From Oceanicaulis sp. HTCC2633 (GTDB lineage Bacteria; Pseudomonadota; Alphaproteobacteria; Caulobacterales; Maricaulaceae): a stretch of 64,000 bases of DNA. Where the stretch lies: the NCBI RefSeq assembly GCF_000152745.1, contig NZ_CH672428.1, positions 988,916 to 1,052,915 of the forward strand, read 5' to 3'. A program made the translations under genes and the position numbers. Below, in pieces: positions 7,510 through 16,565 of the stretch. Position 1 is the first letter of the stretch. The number at the start of each line of letters is the position of its first letter. A model generated the notes under the pieces. That model saw only the letters and a list, made by a program, of their open reading frames with translations, was not told the DNA's origin and made no database searches.

Positions 7510-10500
7510 ATGACTGAATTTACCAAGAGCCGAGGCCTTCGGGCCCTCGCCCTGGCCGGGGCTTCCTTGAGTGCGCTCATCGCAGCGCCAGCCTTTGCGC
7601 AATCTGCGGAAGACGAGACTGCAGATGAGGCCCAATCCCGTGACACCATTGTGATTACGGGTTCGCGCATCCAGAGCGATGGCACCCTGGAGGCGCCGAG
7701 CCCGGTTGTCGCTGTCGGGGGCGACGATATCCGGACGTCGGGCCAGATCGACATTACCGCCTTGCTGCGCGAATCACCCCAGCTGCAGGCTTCGCTGCCG
7801 GGCACCTTCTCCGCCTTCAACGGCACGCCGCTGGGCGCCTCGCTGCTCAACCTGCGCAATCTGGGCACCACGCGGACGCTGGTCATCGAGAATGGTCGCC
7901 GCCATGTGGCCGGCATTGAAGGCACGTCCTCGGTGGATGTGAACACCATCTCCACCGCGCTTCTGAGCCGTGTTGAGGTGCTGACGGGCGGCGCTTCGGC
8001 CGTCTATGGCGCCGACGCCGTGACCGGGGTCGTGAACTTCATCATGCGTGACGGCGCCTCGTTTGACGGCATGGAAGTCCGCACCCAGGCCGGCATTTCG
8101 AGCGAAAGCGACGCGGAAGAGTACTTCATCTCGCTGGCCAACGGTTTCGAAAGCGCGGACGGCCGCGCCGACATCGTGTTTGCGGCGGAATATCAATCCA
8201 CCGAATCCATCGAGGCGGGGGATCGCGATTTTGGCGGCACAGGCCTCTTCTCGCTGGTGCCCAACGGCCCTGCGACCGGCATTGATCCGCGCTTCTCCAA
8301 TGTCTGGCTGCCCAATTACCGGCTGCCGATCTCGAGCCATTACGGCATCATCGCCCTGGGCGATGGCGGCGCCAGCGCCTTTGTCGAAGCGGTCTCCAGC
8401 GGCGGCGTGCCCGGCTGTGACACCCTCGGCCTCGCCGGCATCCCGACCTGCCAGATCGTTGACGAGACCGGCACGCTGCGTCCGTACAATCCGGGCGATA
8501 TCTTCATCGACGGCTTCAACGCAAGCGGCGGCGACGGCGTCTTCGCCGAGCCCGATGACGAGCTTCTGCTGCCCCAGACCGACCGCTTCCTGTTCCAGAC
8601 CGCATTCAGCTATGAGCTGACCGAGAATGTCGAGTTCTTCGCGGACGCCAAATACGTGTTCACGGAAACGATCGAGAGCAATCAGGTCAACGGCTTCAAC
8701 GACGATATTCCGATCTCCGAGGACAACCCCTTCATTCCGGCCGCCCTGCGCGCCCAGCTCGCCACCTTGCGGGCGGAAGGCATTGACCCGGTGATCGCGA
8801 TTTCCCGCGATGTTCTGGACACCACCACCCGCTCCAACCCTGTGGCGGAGCGCAAGACCATGCGCGGCGTGGCCGGGTTCCGCGGCTTCATCCCGCAGCT
8901 CGGGTTTGATTGGGAAATGTCCTACACCTACGGTCGGACCGATGCGGACATCACCTCGCGTCTGCGTCTTGAAGACCGTTACTTCGCCGCCATTGACGCA
9001 GTGATCGATCCGTCGACCGGCGACATCGTCTGCCGTTCCGACATCGATCCCACGGCGAACGTGCCGCCGTCCTCGCCCTATCCTGCGCAGAACGCCGGCT
9101 TCCAGATCACGACCTTCACGCCGGGCGACGGCCAGTGCGTGCCGATCAACATCATGGGCGCGAACTCGATCAGCCAGGAAGCGGCGGACTTCATCTTCCA
9201 GCCCGCAACCGCGCAGAACGAGATCGAACAACGTGACTTCCTGGCGACCCTGTCGGGCACGTCCGAGCAGTTCTTCTCCCTGCCCGCCGGCCCGATCGGC
9301 TTCGCTCTAGGCTATGAGTACCGCAAGGAAGAAAGCGCCTTCACGCCGGACGCCTACAGCGCGGCAGGCCTGACGTTCGGCACCATCAACTCCAATGGCG
9401 GTCCGACCAATGCGTCTTCGGGCCTCATCGAAGTGTCCGAATTCTTCGGCGAGCTTCAGGTTCCGATCATCTCCGATGTCCCGTTCATCCAGGACTTCGA
9501 GCTGAACGGTGCCTATCGCTATTCCGACTATGACACATTTGGCGAGACCGACACCTGGTCGGTCGGCGCACGCTGGACGATCATCGACTCACTGACTGTC
9601 CGGTCGACCCTGTCCCGCGCCGTCCGGATCCCGAACATCACCGAGGCCTTCTCGCCGAACTTCACGGTGTCGCTGGGCGCCAGCAACGACCCCTGCAACC
9701 CGCAGTTCATCGATGCAGGCAGCCAGTTCCGCCGGGCGAACTGTGAGGCGCTGATCGGCATTCCGATCGACACCTACAATTCCACCGATTACGTCTCCGC
9801 GCGTATTCCGGGCCAGAGCGGCGGCAACCCGGACCTCGAGCCGGAAGAAGCCGACAGCTTCACCCTGGGCGCGATCTGGCGTCCGGTGGAGGATTTCGGC
9901 GGCCTGTTCGACGGTCTGACCGTCACGGTCGACTACTACAAGATCGAGATCGACGGGCTGATCGACCAGCTCGGCGCGTTCGACATCGCCCAGAACTGCG
10001 TGGACGCTCCCACGATCAACAACCAGTTCTGCGCCGCGATCGACCGTGATCCGACCATCGGCTTCATCACCGGCTTCCGTTCGGGCTTCGTGAACCTTGC
10101 GGCGGTTGAGACCAGCGGCATTGACTGGCGCATCGAGTATGCGTTCGACATGCCCTCGATCCTCGGCCTTGAGGACGCCGGCGAACTGCGCCTGTCCTCG
10201 CTGGGCACCAACTTCCTCTCCAATGAGGAAACCCGCGATGTGTCCGCGCCGGATGAAATCACCGACGTGCTGACGACGATGAGCCGTCCGGAATGGATCT
10301 TCAATCTCAACGCCACCTGGGCGATCGGCGATCTGTCGCTGGGCTGGAAGGGTCGTTACGAATCCGAACAGCTGCTGGGCGGCATTGAGCTCGATGACCT
10401 CGAGAGCGATCCGAACTTCGCCAACATCACCCATGCCGACGGCGCCTGGGTGCATGATTTCTCGATCTCCTACTTCCTCAAGGACGAGCTGGAGATCTAT

Positions 10501-10608
10501 GGCGGCATCAACAACGCCTTTGATGAAGAACCCTATCTGGGTCAGTACTCGCGTCCCGCCGGGCCGCGTGGCCGCTTCTTCTACGCTGGCGTTAACGCCA
10601 CCTTCTAG
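7510..10608 (+). CDS. TonB-dependent outer-membrane receptor
   Basis: 1032 residues. Signal peptide with cleavage near AAPAFAQS, then a TonB-box-like DTIVITGSRI, the plug domain (about residues 55-190, including LNLRNLGTTRTLVIENGRR and GGASAVYGADAVTGVVNFIM) and a long beta-barrel ending in aromatic Phe (YAGVNATF). The plug signature and barrel region LTVRSTLSRAVRIPNITE are typical of the large receptors abundant in marine alphaproteobacteria that import oligosaccharides, peptides or siderophores; the ligand cannot be read from the sequence. It stands alone between two terminators. Confidence 0.93.
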   Translation: MTEFTKSRGLRALALAGASLSALIAAPAFAQSAEDETADEAQSRDTIVITGSRIQSDGTLEAPSPVVAVGGDDIRTSGQIDITALLRESPQLQASLPGTFSAFNGTPLGASLLNLRNLGTTRTLVIENGRRHVAGIEGTSSVDVNTISTALLSRVEVLTGGASAVYGADAVTGVVNFIMRDGASFDGMEVRTQAGISSESDAEEYFISLANGFESADGRADIVFAAEYQSTESIEAGDRDFGGTGLFSLVPNGPATGIDPRFSNVWLPNYRLPISSHYGIIALGDGGASAFVEAVSSGGVPGCDTLGLAGIPTCQIVDETGTLRPYNPGDIFIDGFNASGGDGVFAEPDDELLLPQTDRFLFQTAFSYELTENVEFFADAKYVFTETIESNQVNGFNDDIPISEDNPFIPAALRAQLATLRAEGIDPVIAISRDVLDTTTRSNPVAERKTMRGVAGFRGFIPQLGFDWEMSYTYGRTDADITSRLRLEDRYFAAIDAVIDPSTGDIVCRSDIDPTANVPPSSPYPAQNAGFQITTFTPGDGQCVPINIMGANSISQEAADFIFQPATAQNEIEQRDFLATLSGTSEQFFSLPAGPIGFALGYEYRKEESAFTPDAYSAAGLTFGTINSNGGPTNASSGLIEVSEFFGELQVPIISDVPFIQDFELNGAYRYSDYDTFGETDTWSVGARWTIIDSLTVRSTLSRAVRIPNITEAFSPNFTVSLGASNDPCNPQFIDAGSQFRRANCEALIGIPIDTYNSTDYVSARIPGQSGGNPDLEPEEADSFTLGAIWRPVEDFGGLFDGLTVTVDYYKIEIDGLIDQLGAFDIAQNCVDAPTINNQFCAAIDRDPTIGFITGFRSGFVNLAAVETSGIDWRIEYAFDMPSILGLEDAGELRLSSLGTNFLSNEETRDVSAPDEITDVLTTMSRPEWIFNLNATWAIGDLSLGWKGRYESEQLLGGIELDDLESDPNFANITHADGAWVHDFSISYFLKDELEIYGGINNAFDEEPYLGQYSRPAGPRGRFFYAGVNATF

Positions 10609-10631
10609 GCGGCGCTGCATCCAAAAAGAGA

Positions 10632-10658
10632 CCCCCGGAGCCTGGCTCCGGGGGTTTT
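10632..10658 (+). terminator. Bidirectional terminator between TonB receptor and fliE
   Basis: Stem CCCCCGGAGCC / GGCTCCGGGGG with TTTT on the plus side. An AAAAAG stretch on the other side gives a T-run for the minus strand, so it can also end the flgB-flgC-fliE unit. The core is identical to the terminator at 27156-27184. Confidence 0.88.
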
Positions 10659-10706
10659 CTTTTGCACACGCTGCCGGGAAAGTCCGGCTGGCTCCGCCAG
10701 ACGCCT

Positions 10707-11021
10707 CTAGATCGGCATGCGCAGGATTTCCTGGTAGGCGCGGATCACCTGGTCGCGGACAGCGACCACGCTCTCCAGCTGCACCTCGGCGGCGGCGACT
10801 GCGGTCACGACGTCCACAAGCTCCGCCTGGCCGGTGGCGGCCTGCGCCGTCAGGGTTTCAGACTGCTGCAGCGTCTGCTGAACAGATTCCACCGCATTCA
10901 TGACCATATCGCCGAAATCGCCGCCCTGGGCTTCATTGACGGGATTGGTCTGGGATGCAGGTTGTACGCCGGCAGCCTGTTGAGCGGCGGCGGTATAGGC
11001 GCGGATGGCGGCGAGATCCAT
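10707..11021 (-). CDS. fliE: Flagellar hook-basal body protein FliE
   Basis: 104 residues, normal for FliE, which links the MS ring to the proximal rod. The C-terminal half shows the family pattern: [33 protein letters not shown] in part, with [13 protein letters not shown] diagnostic. It is the last gene of flgB-flgC-fliE, and GAAAGGGG precedes the ATG. Confidence 0.95.
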   Translation of the reverse strand: [104 protein letters not shown]

Positions 11022-11058
11022 GGGTCAGCCCCTTTCTAGAGCCCGAATGACCGGAAAC

Positions 11059-11475
11059 TTATCGGCGCAGCAGGTCGAGCGTGCGCTCGAGCATGCGACG
11101 GGTGCCCTCCACCATGGTCAGATTCGCCTCGTAGGACCGCTGTGCATCGCGCATGTCCATCAGCTCCACGAGCGAGGAGACATTGGGGTATTTCACATAG
11201 CCCTCGCCGTCCGCCGCCGGATGGCCCGGCTCGTAGACCATGCGGAAATCGGACTCATCAAGCGCCACATCATTCATGCGCACCAGCTCGGTTCCGACCT
11301 GACGGTCGAACTCGGATTCAAACACCGGGATCTGACGCTGATAGGGGTTTTCCTCGGGCGTGCGCGCGGTGGATTCCGCGTTCGCCACGTTCTCGGCGAT
11401 GACCCGCATGCGCGAGGATTGCGCGCGCAGGCCGGCCGCAGAGATCTGCAGGGTTTCAGAGACGCGATCAACCAT
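11059..11475 (-). CDS. flgC: Flagellar proximal rod protein FlgC
   Basis: 138 residues. The N-terminal rod motif is SAAGLRAQSSRMRVIAENVANAEST and the C-terminal motif LVELMDMRDAQRSYEANLTMVEGTRRMLERTLDLLR is typical of FlgC. It lies 30 bases after flgB and 37 bases before fliE. Confidence 0.96.
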   Translation of the reverse strand: MVDRVSETLQISAAGLRAQSSRMRVIAENVANAESTARTPEENPYQRQIPVFESEFDRQVGTELVRMNDVALDESDFRMVYEPGHPAADGEGYVKYPNVSSLVELMDMRDAQRSYEANLTMVEGTRRMLERTLDLLRR

Positions 11476-11505
11476 AGCCGTTTGCCTTTCTGGCGTTGCT
11501 TAGGA

Positions 11506-11922
11506 TCACTGACCCGGCGAGCGGCTCGCCATGCGGATCATGTTCAGGCTTTTCTGATAGAGGCTCAGCGCCGTCTCGAACCGCATCCGGTTCTCGTTGG
11601 CGTCCACCATCTGCTCCTCGATGACGACCGAGTTGCCGTTGACGGTGGTTTCACTGTCCGGCGCGCGTTCGGTGCGGAACTGCGCCGACCCGCCGCCCGT
11701 CTCACCGCCATAGTGCTGGGCGTGCGTGGTGCGCAGACCGACGGCGCCCAGCCCCTGCTGTCCGGCGAGCACCCGCTCGAATTCACTGCGAGGAATGTCG
11801 TTCGGCGTGTATCCGGGCGTATTGGCGTTGGCCACGTTTTCAGCAATCACGCGCTGACGGGCGCCATGATAGCCCATCGTGTCGCGCAGCATGGCCAAGA
11901 GCGGTATGTCATCCGGGCGCAT
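11506..11922 (-). CDS. flgB: Flagellar proximal rod protein FlgB
   Basis: 138 residues from the ATG at 11922, chosen because GGAGG lies 5 bases before it; an upstream ATG at 11958 in the same frame has a poorer site. The rod motif RQRVIAENVANANTPGY is followed by a variable middle and the C-terminal ETALSLYQKSLNMIRMA. It is first in flgB-flgC-fliE, divergent from fliO. A perfect CtrA box lies 52 bases upstream. Confidence 0.94.
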   Translation of the reverse strand: MRPDDIPLLAMLRDTMGYHGARQRVIAENVANANTPGYTPNDIPRSEFERVLAGQQGLGAVGLRTTHAQHYGGETGGGSAQFRTERAPDSETTVNGNSVVIEEQMVDANENRMRFETALSLYQKSLNMIRMASRSPGQ

Positions 11923-11973
11923 TGGCGCCTCCGCCAGAGTTAACTTTGCATTCATCACCCTGCGCTGCGCCGG

Positions 11974-11988
11974 TTAAGGAGAGCTTAA
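11974..11988. promoter_or_regulatory. CtrA box between flgB and fliO
   Basis: TTAA-GGAGAGC-TTAAC exactly matches the TTAA-N7-TTAA CtrA consensus. It lies between the divergent flgBC-fliE and fliOP units, 52 bases from the flgB start and about 51 bases from the proposed fliO start, so it could serve either or both. Confidence 0.75.
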
Positions 11989-12038
11989 CTCCCCCGCCGA
12001 CTCCCGTTAGGGCTTGTAGGCTCAGGAGACGCGCCTGC

Positions 12039-12449
12039 GTGTCCGGACCTCGCGAACAGGACGAAGCGACTTTGGACCAGCTTGATATCATTCGCTATTT
12101 CGCCGCCCTGATCCTCGTCTTGGGACTTCTAGGCGGATTCGCGGTGCTCGCCAGACGCGCGGGCTGGACCGGCGCGCTGCCAGCCCTGGATCGCTGGTCG
12201 CCGCAGGCGCGCAAGCGACGCCTGTCCGTCACCGAGACGCTGATCCTGGATCCGCGGCGCAAGGTGGTGATCGTCAGGGTCGACGACACCGAGCATGTGC
12301 TGCTGCTGGGCGGGGAGCGCGAACAGGTGCTCGAACGCGGCCCCGCTCCTGCAGAGCCTGTGTTCGAACCCGTGGCGCCTGATCATGATGAAGCAGAGGA
12401 CGACGACACTCAGATCGCCTCCGTGACACGGCTGGGAGGCGGGCAATGA
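12039..12449 (+). CDS. fliO: Flagellar biosynthesis protein FliO
   Basis: About 136 residues from a GTG at 12039 (AGGAGA 9 bases upstream); a TTG at 12072 is the alternative, and no suitable ATG exists. One membrane segment is followed by the FliO core RRLSVTETLILDPRRKVVIVRVDDTEHVLLLGG (in part), then a low-complexity acidic tail. FliO helps assemble the FliP ring of the export gate. Its stop overlaps the fliP start (ATGA), indicating translational coupling. Confidence 0.87.
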   Translation: MSGPREQDEATLDQLDIIRYFAALILVLGLLGGFAVLARRAGWTGALPALDRWSPQARKRRLSVTETLILDPRRKVVIVRVDDTEHVLLLGGEREQVLERGPAPAEPVFEPVAPDHDEAEDDDTQIASVTRLGGGQ

Positions 12450-13222
12450 TCCGCCTGCGCTGGCTGCAGATCGGAAGCGCTGTCCTGATCGGCCTTCTGG
12501 CGCTTCTGCTCGCGCCGGACGCGCACGCCGCCGCCACCGGGCCGGGCCTGTCGATCTCGCTGGGCGGCAATGACACCGCCCTGACCGAGCGCGTGCTGCA
12601 GATGATCGCGCTGCTGACCGTGCTCAGCCTGGCGCCCTCCATCCTTATCATGACCACGAGCTTTATCCGGATCGTGGTCGTACTCTCCCTGCTCAGGACC
12701 GCGATGGGCCTGCAGCAGAGCCCGCCCAATGCGGTGCTGATCTCGCTGTCGCTGTTCCTGACCGCCTTCATCATGGCGCCGGTGTTCACCCAGGCCTATC
12801 AGGATGGCGTGGAGCCGCTCCTGTCGGGCCAGCTGAGCAATCAGGAAGCCTTCAGCGCCGCGGCGCAACCGGTGAAGACCTTCATGCTGGCCCATACCCG
12901 GGAGGAGGATCTGGGCCTGTTCCTGAACATTTCCGGAGAAGAGCCCGAGACGGCGCAGGACACCCCGGTGCATGTGGTGGCGCCCGCCTTCATGATCTCT
13001 GAATTGCGGCGCGCCTTCGAGATCGGCTTCCTGCTATTCATCCCCTTCCTGATCATTGACCTCGTCGTGGCGAGCATTCTGATGTCGATGGGGATGATGA
13101 TGCTGCCGCCCGTGATCATCTCGTTGCCGTTCAAGCTCATCTTCTTCGTGCTTGTGGACGGGTGGTCGCTCGTGATCGGCTCGCTGGTGCAAAGCTTCGA
13201 GCGAATGCCTCCGCCCGGCTAG
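12446..13222 (+). CDS. fliP: Flagellar export gate protein FliP
   Basis: 258 residues with a signal peptide (MIRLRWLQIG... cleaved near DAHAA) and four membrane segments. Conserved motifs include LLTVLSLAPSILIMTTSFIRIVVVLSLLR (in part), FLTAFIMAPV, AFMISELRRAFEIGFLLFIPFLIIDL (in part) and MGMMMLPPVIISLPFKL. FliP forms the core pore of the export gate. It is coupled to fliO and converges with the large TPR gene, leaving only 7 bases between stops. Confidence 0.97.
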   Translation: MIRLRWLQIGSAVLIGLLALLLAPDAHAAATGPGLSISLGGNDTALTERVLQMIALLTVLSLAPSILIMTTSFIRIVVVLSLLRTAMGLQQSPPNAVLISLSLFLTAFIMAPVFTQAYQDGVEPLLSGQLSNQEAFSAAAQPVKTFMLAHTREEDLGLFLNISGEEPETAQDTPVHVVAPAFMISELRRAFEIGFLLFIPFLIIDLVVASILMSMGMMMLPPVIISLPFKLIFFVLVDGWSLVIGSLVQSFERMPPPG

Positions 13223-13229
13223 GTCTCGC

Positions 13230-16200
13230 CTAGCTTTCGGGGCCAGCCTCGTCATAGCGGCCAAAGCCCGCCATCAGCGCATCGGTCCTCTGCACATTCG
13301 CGATCTGGCCCACCAGAGCGCTGAGGCGGCTGTCGCCCGGCGGCACGCTGCGATTGGCGACCGTGCTGAACGCTGCGGCGTGCTCGGTCTGCCCCATGGC
13401 CTGGCCGTAGCGCGCGACGACCCGGTCCATGCCGGCCTCGTCCTGGACCAGGGCGTAGGCGATCAAAGCCCGCAGCACGTCATGGGCCTCTGCCGGGTCG
13501 AGAGGACGGTCGCTGCGCCAGCGATCGCCCAGCAGGGTCTCCATCAGACGCCCGGCCTCGGACCAGTTGCGGCCGTCCCAGGCAATGTCAGCGCGAAGGC
13601 GATCCGCCTCCGGCCCCTGATCATAGGCGACCAGCTCTAGGGCGTGCTCGGTTCGTCCCAGCGCCGCAAGCGCACGCGCCTGCAGGACCCGGCGCTCATC
13701 CACAAGATCGGTCGGCAAGCCGGCGATCCGCGTGCTGTCGAGCGCGCGCAGGGCGTCCGCCGCCCGATTGTCGATCAGATAGACCCGCGCCAGATCCGCC
13801 GCCACCTGGGCGCGGGCCAGAGCGGTCATGGTGATGTTGCGCTCGAACACCTGGTGCGCCAGCAGCTCGGAGGCCGGCTCGAGAAGATCCACCTCCACCA
13901 GCCGCGCCGCGATCCGGCGCGCCATGCGCAAACCGTCCGGCCCTGGCGGGGTCAGGTCCTGATGCTCGTACCAGAGCGCCAGCGCCTCCATCGGGTCCAT
14001 CCGATCGCCATCGCCGTTCAGGAAGATATCCCGGAACAGGGTTTCCAGACGCACGCTCAGACGGCGCGCCTCGGGCGTGTTGGAAAAGCGCGACAGGGCG
14101 TTGGTCATGGTGTCGAGCGCCTCGGCGTAACGGCCCGCCTCGGCATACACCTCGCCCAGCATGGTGGAGGCTTCCACTTCCACGTCATCGCCGCGCCAGC
14201 GGAACCGCAGGCTTTCAAGCATCTCGACCGCTTCATCGAGCGGGATGCGCTCATCAGCGACTTCAAGCCGGACCTTTTCCAGCAGCGCCCGCGCATGCGC
14301 AGGGCGCCAGTCAGACCGGCTGAGTTCATCGTAGAGCGCAATCGCCTGGTCGATATTGCCGGAGGCGGCCGCCAGGCCCGCTTCAACCAGCCCCGCCTCC
14401 GCACGCGCCTCGGGATCGTAATCCTCGGCGATGACCACGTTCAGCAAGGGTTCGACCGCGCCCAGATCATTGGTCTTGAGCGCGGACATGGCGTGAAGCG
14501 CCGTCAGACGCGCGCGCCAGACCGGATCCATGAAATAGATGGCTTCCCGCCCCTGCTCGAAGCGGCGGCGCGCCAATGGCCAATCGCCCAGCTGGGCGGC
14601 CGTCGCCCCCCGCCAGGGCTGGGCGGCCGGGTCGTTCACCAGGACCGGGTTGGAGAAATACCGCTCCGCATCCTCATAGCGCCCCATCATGTAGCTCGCC
14701 ACGCCCCGCAAGGCGGCGATCTCCGGGGTCGCATCCAGCGAGGGGTTCTCCTCGACCGCCAGTTCGACCAGGCCCAGCGCCTCGGCCGAGAGCTGCCAGC
14801 CCAGCTGGAAGCGCGCGAGATTGAGAATGGCTTCCGGGTCCAGACTGGACGCCCGTCTCTGCAGCATCACCTTGCCGTCACGATACGGGCGCTCGCCGCG
14901 ATAGCTGGCCAGGTCCAGAAAACCGGGCGTGACCGGACGGTCGAGCGAGCCCGAAAGCCCCGGGCTGGCCGCCCGCGTCAGAGCGAGACCCCCGGGCCGG
15001 GTCAGATCGGCGCCGCCGGGACGCACCGTGAATTCCAGATCATCGGCCAGGGGTTGCAGCGCCACGCCCTGGGTGGAGGGCAACATGATGGCTTCCACAT
15101 ACTGACGCGGTGAGATGACCCCGTATTTCTCGCCATCACTGGTGAGCACCAGAAGCGTGTCGCCGACGACCGGATCCGTCACTTCGCGCACGCTGCGCGC
15201 TCCGTTGAAATTGAAGCGCAGGCGGGCGGGCCGGTTCACGCCGGTTTCGCGCAGCACGCGGATGGGCGCAGGCGGCTGATCCACGGTTTCGCCAAAGGTC
15301 AGAACCCAGCTTGTTCCCACCGGACGCACATCGGTCTGGGTGGAAGTCGGCGCCTCGATCCGGATCGCGGTGTAGTCCGGCCCTCTCAGCACGTCAAAGC
15401 TGCGGATGTGCCGCCCCGCGAGGGCGGACAATTCGCCCACGTCCAGATCCGCCGCAGCGTCAAAGACCACCCAGATCGCCGCGCCGCGCCGGAACACCGC
15501 CGCGCCGGGAAGCGACTCCCAGGGGACGCTGAGCACGACATCGGTTCCGTTGCGCCGCGCCTCAAGCGGCACGACGCCCGAGGCTGGAACCGGGTCAACG
15601 CGATCCTCGATGACGGGCGCGCCCTCATCGCCTAGTCCCTCTGCAGGGTCTTCCGCGATGGACGGATCGTCCTCGCTCTCGCTCTGAGACGCCTGAGTCG
15701 ACTGCGCCTCCATCTGGTCTGCATAGTCCGACAGGGCGGCAAGAACGGATTCCGCACCGCCTGCCGCGCCCACAGACACGTCAAACACCACGCGGCCCGG
15801 CTCATCAGACCAGACCCGCGCCTCTGCGCCCGGAGACAGCAGGAAGGACAGTGACAGGGATTCCGCATCCCTTTGAGTGACCGCATCAATGAAACGCGGC
15901 GGAGACGCCGTGAGCTCAGACAGATTGATCTCGGCGGCGCGTGAAAAGGTCAGCACGGCCCGGTCATCGCCCTGTTCGAGCGAATAGGTGACCTCTTGCG
16001 GCCACTGGAAGACCAGTCTCGTGTACTCCGTCGCCTCCCCGACCCGCAGATCGACCGGCAAGGCCGGCGGCGGAGCCGCAGCGGCGGCCGCAGCCGCGGC
16101 GGCGCGCGCCTGCGCCTGCCGTTCGCGCTCCCTCTGGGCCAGCTCATAGGGGCTGACGACATCCGGCAGGGGGGTCGCGCCAGGCGGGGCGATATCGATG

Positions 16201-16565
16201 GCGATGATGTTGTGTGACACCGAGACCCGGCCTTCCAGCGTGCGGTTCAGCGCCAGACGCAGGGTCCGGCCATCGGGATCAAGCCGCGCCATGGCGACAT
16301 AATCCGGCAAGGCGCTCGTGATCTCGGCCGTGTCCGCCTCAATGGCCTCGGACAGACGCGCCACGAGCACCGCGCCGGCGGCGACCTCGGCATTGGCGGT
16401 CAGGCCTTCGCCCTCGCTTTCGGGCAGACTTATCTGAACGCGCGCGGTCGGCCCCTGACGCGACACGTCGATGCGCGCCGGCGCCTGAGCCAGCGCAGAC
16501 GCGGACATCACGACGCCCAGCGCCGCTCCGGCAAGCAGCTGGAGCCGGTTATCCCGCCGCCGCAT
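13230..16565 (-). CDS. Large exported tetratricopeptide-repeat protein of the flagellar operon
   Basis: About 1111 residues from the ATG at 16565 (GGAGG 9 bases upstream; overlaps the motE end by 17 bases). The signal peptide is LLAGAALGVVMSASALAQA. The first 550 residues look like repeated beta-rich modules, each with FRV/VVFD-like strands (for example ATEYTRLVFQWPQEVTY, GRVVFDVSVG, AIWVVFDAAADL), AMIN-like in appearance. The C-terminal 500 residues are alpha-helical TPR-type repeats (AEAGRYAEALDTMTNALSRF, ALGRTEHALELVAYDQ). No enzyme motif was found. As the last gene of fliL-fliM-DUF6468-motE it may be a periplasmic scaffold related to motor or stator assembly. This role is inferred from context only. 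Confidence 0.85.
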   Translation of the reverse strand: MRRRDNRLQLLAGAALGVVMSASALAQAPARIDVSRQGPTARVQISLPESEGEGLTANAEVAAGAVLVARLSEAIEADTAEITSALPDYVAMARLDPDGRTLRLALNRTLEGRVSVSHNIIAIDIAPPGATPLPDVVSPYELAQRERERQAQARAAAAAAAAAAPPPALPVDLRVGEATEYTRLVFQWPQEVTYSLEQGDDRAVLTFSRAAEINLSELTASPPRFIDAVTQRDAESLSLSFLLSPGAEARVWSDEPGRVVFDVSVGAAGGAESVLAALSDYADQMEAQSTQASQSESEDDPSIAEDPAEGLGDEGAPVIEDRVDPVPASGVVPLEARRNGTDVVLSVPWESLPGAAVFRRGAAIWVVFDAAADLDVGELSALAGRHIRSFDVLRGPDYTAIRIEAPTSTQTDVRPVGTSWVLTFGETVDQPPAPIRVLRETGVNRPARLRFNFNGARSVREVTDPVVGDTLLVLTSDGEKYGVISPRQYVEAIMLPSTQGVALQPLADDLEFTVRPGGADLTRPGGLALTRAASPGLSGSLDRPVTPGFLDLASYRGERPYRDGKVMLQRRASSLDPEAILNLARFQLGWQLSAEALGLVELAVEENPSLDATPEIAALRGVASYMMGRYEDAERYFSNPVLVNDPAAQPWRGATAAQLGDWPLARRRFEQGREAIYFMDPVWRARLTALHAMSALKTNDLGAVEPLLNVVIAEDYDPEARAEAGLVEAGLAAASGNIDQAIALYDELSRSDWRPAHARALLEKVRLEVADERIPLDEAVEMLESLRFRWRGDDVEVEASTMLGEVYAEAGRYAEALDTMTNALSRFSNTPEARRLSVRLETLFRDIFLNGDGDRMDPMEALALWYEHQDLTPPGPDGLRMARRIAARLVEVDLLEPASELLAHQVFERNITMTALARAQVAADLARVYLIDNRAADALRALDSTRIAGLPTDLVDERRVLQARALAALGRTEHALELVAYDQGPEADRLRADIAWDGRNWSEAGRLMETLLGDRWRSDRPLDPAEAHDVLRALIAYALVQDEAGMDRVVARYGQAMGQTEHAAAFSTVANRSVPPGDSRLSALVGQIANVQRTDALMAGFGRYDEAGPES

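Noticed and set aside
7774-9231. Long frame opposite the TonB receptor
   Set aside because: It lies entirely inside the secure receptor gene and its translation is compositionally biased without any motif.
11506-11958. Longer FlgB start at 11958
   Set aside because: The ATG at 11922 has GGAGG at proper distance and gives the normal FlgB length; the extra 12 residues are not family-like.
13644-15113. Long plus-strand frame opposite the TPR protein
   Set aside because: The minus-strand reading has a signal peptide, good ribosome site, operon position and repeats; the plus-strand reading has none.
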